This document shows positions 60,997-64,000 of a DNA stretch of 64,000 nt, one piece after another. The stretch comes from Skermanella mucosa (lineage in GTDB: Bacteria; Pseudomonadota; Alphaproteobacteria; Azospirillales; Azospirillaceae): positions 372,001-436,000 of the forward strand of contig NZ_CP086107.1 of the NCBI RefSeq assembly GCF_016765655.2, read 5' to 3'. Made by a program: the position numbers and the translations under genes. Every line of letters starts with the position of its first letter. The first letter of the stretch is position 1. Under the pieces are notes generated by a model. It was not told where the DNA came from. It did no database searches and saw only the letters and a program-made list of their open reading frames with translations.

Positions 60997-62397
60997 GGAG
61001 CTATAGCGGAATTTGGGTGACGAGGTGTTCAGGCGGCGCTGTGTGATGTCGGCACGCTGACCTCGATGCCGTCGCGGAATTTGACGCCTTGGATGATCTT
61101 GGGCAACTGGTTTTCGCCCTGAAGTCGCCGCCAAGTTCTGGATGCTGCCGAGATCAGCTTGAAGACCATGAGCTTGGCAGTGTCCTGGGAAAGCGCCCCC
61201 TTGGTGCGGACCGTCCGGTGCCGGACTGTGGCGAAGACGCTTTCTATAGGGTTTGTGGTCCGCACGTGATCCCAATGCTCGGCCGGGAAGCTGTAGAAGG
61301 CCAGCAGGGCATCACGATCTTTGGTCAGGCATTCGACGGCACCGGAGTACTTGGCGCCGTACTTCTTCTCGAAGGTATCAAGGGCATGCTCCGCCGCCTT
61401 GAGGTCGGGCGCCATCCAGATCTCCCGCAGGTCCTGCTTGACCGCGGGCTGGAGCGATTTCGCCACCTTGTTGAGAACATTAGAACTTTTATGAAACCAG
61501 CAGCGCTGATGACGCGTGCCGGGGAAGACCTCGTCGAGCGCCTTCCAGAAGCCCAAAGCACCATCGGCGACCGCCAGTTCCGGGGCGATTCCCAGCCCGC
61601 GGGCCTTCAGGTCGATCAGCAGTTCGCGCCAGCTCTGGGCGCTTTCGCGGACGCCGACCTGGAAGCCGAGCAGTTCCTTTTTACCCTCCGGCGTGGCGCC
61701 GATCATCACCAGCATGCACTCGGCGGCAGGCTCCATGCGGGCCTGGAGGTAGACGCCGTCGGCCCAGACATAGACGTAGCGCCGGGCCGACAGGTCCCGC
61801 CGCTGCCAGCGCGCGTAGTCGTCCGCCCAGCTCTCCTTCAGCCGCGCGATGACCGCCGGTGACAGGTTGGGCGCGTCCTTGCCGAGCAGAACGCTCAGCG
61901 CCTCCTGGAAATCACCGGCTGAAACGCCGCGCAGATACAGGATTGGCAGCAGGGCGTCGAGACTGGTCGTCCGGCGCGCCCAGCGCGGCAGCAAGGCTGA
62001 GCTGAACCGGATGCGCTCGGCTGCCGGACCGGGAGCGCGATCACGGACCTTGATCCGCTGGACCTCGACCGGCCCAATCCCGGTCTGGATCATGCGCTCC
62101 GGTCCATGGCCATGCCGGACCAACCGGTCCCGGCCGTCGGCCAGCTTCAGGTCTTTGCTGGCAGCCAGGAAAGCCGCCACCTCGGCTTCGATGGCCTGCT
62201 CCAACAACTGGCGGGCTCCCGATCGGAGAAGGGCCGTCAGGGGATCATCGATCTCTTCGGGCTGGCGAAGCCGGACAATGCTGGTATCTTCGTTCATGGC
62301 GTAGCGCTCCCTCGTGGAGGTTCTGGCAGGCGTCAAGCACCTACCTCGTTACGCCACCTTCCTCACCTCGTCATCACCCAGTTTCCCCCATAGCTCT
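60997..62397 (-). mobile_element. IS256-family element B with 8-bp target duplication
   Basis: Ends read inward GGAGCTATAGCGGAA (left) and AGAGCTATGGGGGAA (right). The octamer CGCCACAG flanks both sides exactly (60989-60996 and 62398-62405), as expected for IS256. One complete transposase gene inside. Confidence 0.92.
61029..62297 (-). CDS. IS256-family transposase B
   Basis: A 422-residue transposase, only distantly similar to A. First Asp in YVYVWADGVYLQARMEP, second in APELAVADGALGFWKALDEV, the CxxH in RHQRCWFHKSSNVLNKV, and Glu in TTNPIESVFATVRHRTVRTK. Full length; start ATG at 62297. Probably active, given the intact triad and perfect target duplication. Confidence 0.93.
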   Translation of the reverse strand: MNEDTSIVRLRQPEEIDDPLTALLRSGARQLLEQAIEAEVAAFLAASKDLKLADGRDRLVRHGHGPERMIQTGIGPVEVQRIKVRDRAPGPAAERIRFSSALLPRWARRTTSLDALLPILYLRGVSAGDFQEALSVLLGKDAPNLSPAVIARLKESWADDYARWQRRDLSARRYVYVWADGVYLQARMEPAAECMLVMIGATPEGKKELLGFQVGVRESAQSWRELLIDLKARGLGIAPELAVADGALGFWKALDEVFPGTRHQRCWFHKSSNVLNKVAKSLQPAVKQDLREIWMAPDLKAAEHALDTFEKKYGAKYSGAVECLTKDRDALLAFYSFPAEHWDHVRTTNPIESVFATVRHRTVRTKGALSQDTAKLMVFKLISAASRTWRRLQGENQLPKIIQGVKFRDGIEVSVPTSHSAA

Positions 62398-62457
62398 CGC
62401 CACAGATTGCGTCCGTCAAGCTGGTGTAAATTGGGAGGAGGCCATCAGCACCGTAGG

Positions 62458-63663
62458 TCAGGTCTTGGTCAGCGCGGCGAGGGCTGCTTCATCACTGGCG
62501 ACCATGCCGGTCATGGTCTCAAGCGTCAGGTAACGATGTTGTAGTTGCCACTCGTCGTTTTGCTCGAGAAGTACAGCACCAACAAGCCTGCGAACACTGG
62601 CCTCGTTCGGGAAGATCCCGACGACATTGGTCCGGCGCTTTACTTCCTTGTTCAGGCGTTCGATCGGATTGGTCGAGTGCAATTTGCTACGATGGGGTTC
62701 AGGATAGTCCATGTAGGCGAGCACGTCGTGTTCGGCATCGTCAAGCAGGGCGGCGACCTTGGGAAAGCGTGGGCGGAGCTGATCGGCGACGTGGCGCCAG
62801 GCTTGTCCGGCAGTCTCGCGATCGGGCTGGACGAAGACCTGCCGGACAGCGGCCGAGACGACCGACTGCTGGCTTTTCGGCACATGGGCCAAGAGCGATC
62901 TCATGAAATGAACCCGGCACCTCTGCCAAGTGGCGCTCAGGACCTGGGTGATAGCCGCCTTGAGACCTTCGTGGGCGTCGGAGATCACCAGCTTCACGCC
63001 CTTCAGACCGCGACGGACCAGCCCCCGCAGAAACTCGATCCAGAAGGTGGCGGCTTCCGACTGGCCCAGGCCGAGCCCGAGGATCTCGCGGCGGCCGTCC
63101 TGGTTGACACCGGTGGCGATTATCGCCGCGATCGACACGATGCGGCCATTCTGGCGGACCTTGATGTAGGTCGCATCGAGCCAGAGGTAGGGCCACTCGC
63201 CGTCCAGCGGCCGCTCGAGGAAGGACAGCACGCGGGTGTCGATGTCCTGGCACAGGGCCGAGACCTGCGACTTGGAGATGCCGGTCATGCCCAGCGCCTG
63301 GACCAGGTCATCGACCTTGCGGGTGGACACGCCCTGGATCCACGCTTCCTGGATCACGGCCGTCAGCGCCTTCTCGGCGGTCTTGCGGGGCTCCAGGAAG
63401 GCCGGAAAGTAGGTGCCCTGGCGCAGCTTCGGGATCTTCAGGTCGAGCGTGCCGAGCCGGGTTTCCAGCTGACGATCCCGATGTCCGTTGCGGTATGTGG
63501 TGCGCTCGTCGGACCGCTCATGGCGCCCGGCGCCGATCAGGCCGTCGACCTCGAACTCCATCAGTCGCTGGAGCGTGTGAGCGGCGATGGCGCGCAGGAA
63601 GTCGCCATCGGTACTGGCCTGGATCTGGTCGAGCAGAAGTGTCATCGTATCCTTGGTCATCAT
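62458..63663 (-). CDS. IS256-family transposase C
   Basis: A 401-residue transposase. Triad: Asp in WPYLWLDATYIKVRQNGRIV, Asp in VKLVISDAHEGLKAAITQVL, the CxxH in WQRCRVHFMRSLLAHVP, Glu in STNPIERLNKEVKRRTNVVG. Start ATG 63663 (or 63660) follows GAGAGAGG; the longer upstream frame crosses the terminal hairpin and is not used. Complete and probably active. Confidence 0.93.
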   Translation of the reverse strand: MMTKDTMTLLLDQIQASTDGDFLRAIAAHTLQRLMEFEVDGLIGAGRHERSDERTTYRNGHRDRQLETRLGTLDLKIPKLRQGTYFPAFLEPRKTAEKALTAVIQEAWIQGVSTRKVDDLVQALGMTGISKSQVSALCQDIDTRVLSFLERPLDGEWPYLWLDATYIKVRQNGRIVSIAAIIATGVNQDGRREILGLGLGQSEAATFWIEFLRGLVRRGLKGVKLVISDAHEGLKAAITQVLSATWQRCRVHFMRSLLAHVPKSQQSVVSAAVRQVFVQPDRETAGQAWRHVADQLRPRFPKVAALLDDAEHDVLAYMDYPEPHRSKLHSTNPIERLNKEVKRRTNVVGIFPNEASVRRLVGAVLLEQNDEWQLQHRYLTLETMTGMVASDEAALAALTKT

Positions 63664-63753
63664 GCCTCTCTCGGGGTCTGGTCTCGTGTCGCAACTCGAC
63701 CTTACCTGAAGAGCGTGATGACCACCTCCACGTCGTTGCGGCCCCAGCGGCGG

Positions 63754-63810
63754 AGGGTTGAGGCGGCCCGGGCTCCGCTCTGCGAGCTCCACCCGGGCCG
63801 CCTCAACCCT
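63754..63810. repeat. Perfect 19-bp inverted repeat with 19-base loop
   Basis: AGGGTTGAGGCGGCCCGGG at 63754-63772 is exactly complementary to 63792-63810. It lies between the transposase C start and the right end of the element. It may stop outside transcription from entering the transposase gene or mark a nested end. Confidence 0.8.
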
Positions 63811-63830
63811 TCAAGGGCCAATTTCCACCA

Positions 63831-64000
63831 CTCCGTTGGACGTTACCTCGCCAACAGGTCGATCTGGCGGCACTGGATAATCTCAAAACACTGCTGTCGG
63901 ACATCATCGGTCGAGTACCGTCGGCCGTTTCAGTGATAGGAGCAAGGCATCCCTCCCACCAGAGCCGAGGAGATGCCGATGCCACGCACGAACCTGCCGC
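63831..64000 (+). pseudogene. Possible 3' part of the DUF5372-like gene
   Basis: One frame reads LPRQQVDLAALDNLKTLLSD then IIGRVPSAVSV, which looks like the C-terminal helix expected after the WMFDRAAC part at 60775-60996, so element C may also interrupt that gene. The frame is open to the window end. An alternative is that a new gene starts at the ATG 63973 (MPMPRTNLP) behind GAGGAG. Confidence 0.3.

Larger units (their letters stand above)
60775..62429 (+). pseudogene. Small recombinase-associated (DUF5372-like) gene interrupted by IS256
   Basis: The 5' part (60775-60996) encodes VLYPWHPWFGREVHVHEVVK and SWMFDRAACLHLHP, a pattern seen in small proteins found beside recombinase genes. The start is missing, being replaced by the IS3 fragment. 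IS256 element B follows; after it the frame continues APQIASVKL until the next IS256 element introduces a stop. Removing one 8-bp duplicate rejoins the two parts in frame. Family name is from memory and uncertain. Confidence 0.55.
62422..63830 (-). mobile_element. IS256-family element C
   Basis: Ends read inward TGGTGTAAATTGGG (left) and TGGTGGAAATTGGC (right). It starts only 17 bp after the duplicate of element B. Flanks (CGTCAAGC and CTCCGTTG) are not identical, so no target duplication is visible. A strong hairpin lies near its right end at 63754-63810. Confidence 0.8.

Overview
The window looks like part of a large, IS-rich replicon of a high-GC alphaproteobacterium. The gene content (several TRAP and tripartite tricarboxylate transporters, single-domain response regulators, 4-base ATGA/GTGA overlaps, strongly GC-biased third positions) fits Rhodospirillales/Azospirillum-Skermanella-type organisms. 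That placement is inference from style, not from a marker gene.

Layout. 1-0.76 kb: 3' part of a metallo-beta-lactamase-fold hydrolase. 0.88-3.7 kb: iron-siderophore-type ABC importer (minus strand) with a Fur-like box. 4.1-8.6 kb: a complete ptxABCDE-like operon for phosphite uptake and NAD-dependent oxidation to phosphate. 8.7-9.8 kb: a VOC protein and an HxlR regulator. 9.8-18 kb: two nearly identical OrfB/TnpB-only (IS1341-type) elements in the same orientation, bracketing a redox/stress segment (SDR, two alpha/beta hydrolases, GMC oxidoreductase, Ohr and its regulator OhrR). 18.4-22.5 kb: rpiB-like gene, TRAP transporter and FadR-type regulator, with tandem 13-bp repeats and hairpins that look regulatory. 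22.7-26.4 kb: a frameshifted orphan, an HExxH metallopeptidase, secreted rhodanese and DsrE-like proteins, and several gene/IS scars. 26.5-35.1 kb: LysR, CitE-like lyase, CoA-transferase, Zn-alcohol dehydrogenase, TRAP transporter and aldehyde dehydrogenase. These form one catabolic unit for an unidentified carboxylate or alcohol.

35.4-42.4 kb: a duplicated fragment of the first gene, a TetR-controlled NAD(P)-binding protein behind a perfect 11-bp inverted repeat, and a tctCBA-MFS operon with its GntR regulator. 42.5-51.6 kb: a long plus-strand catabolic run with two HMG-CoA-lyase-like enzymes, two CoA-transferases, Fe-alcohol and aldehyde dehydrogenases, a second GntR regulator and a TRAP binding protein without membrane partners. 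The repeated pairing of CoA-transferase and acyl-CoA lyase suggests activation of an imported acid to its CoA ester followed by retro-aldol cleavage.

51.9-64 kb is an insertion-sequence pile-up: a PQQ-sugar-dehydrogenase tail cut by an IS6 element, that element itself split by an IS256 element, an IS66 element inside a response-regulator gene, an IS3 element inside a ribbon-helix-helix gene, and two adjacent IS256-family elements inside a small recombinase-associated gene. For three insertions the target duplication is visible (8 bp, 3 bp, 8 bp). Deleting one copy rebuilds the receiver and ribbon-helix-helix reading frames completely; in the third case the frame runs on only a few codons before the next element.

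I did not find rRNA, tRNA or a CRISPR array. The clearest functional discovery is the phosphite operon. The most unusual structural features are the twin TnpB elements, the 13-bp GntR half-site array, and a shared 26-bp frame-breaking insert in two IS3 copies.
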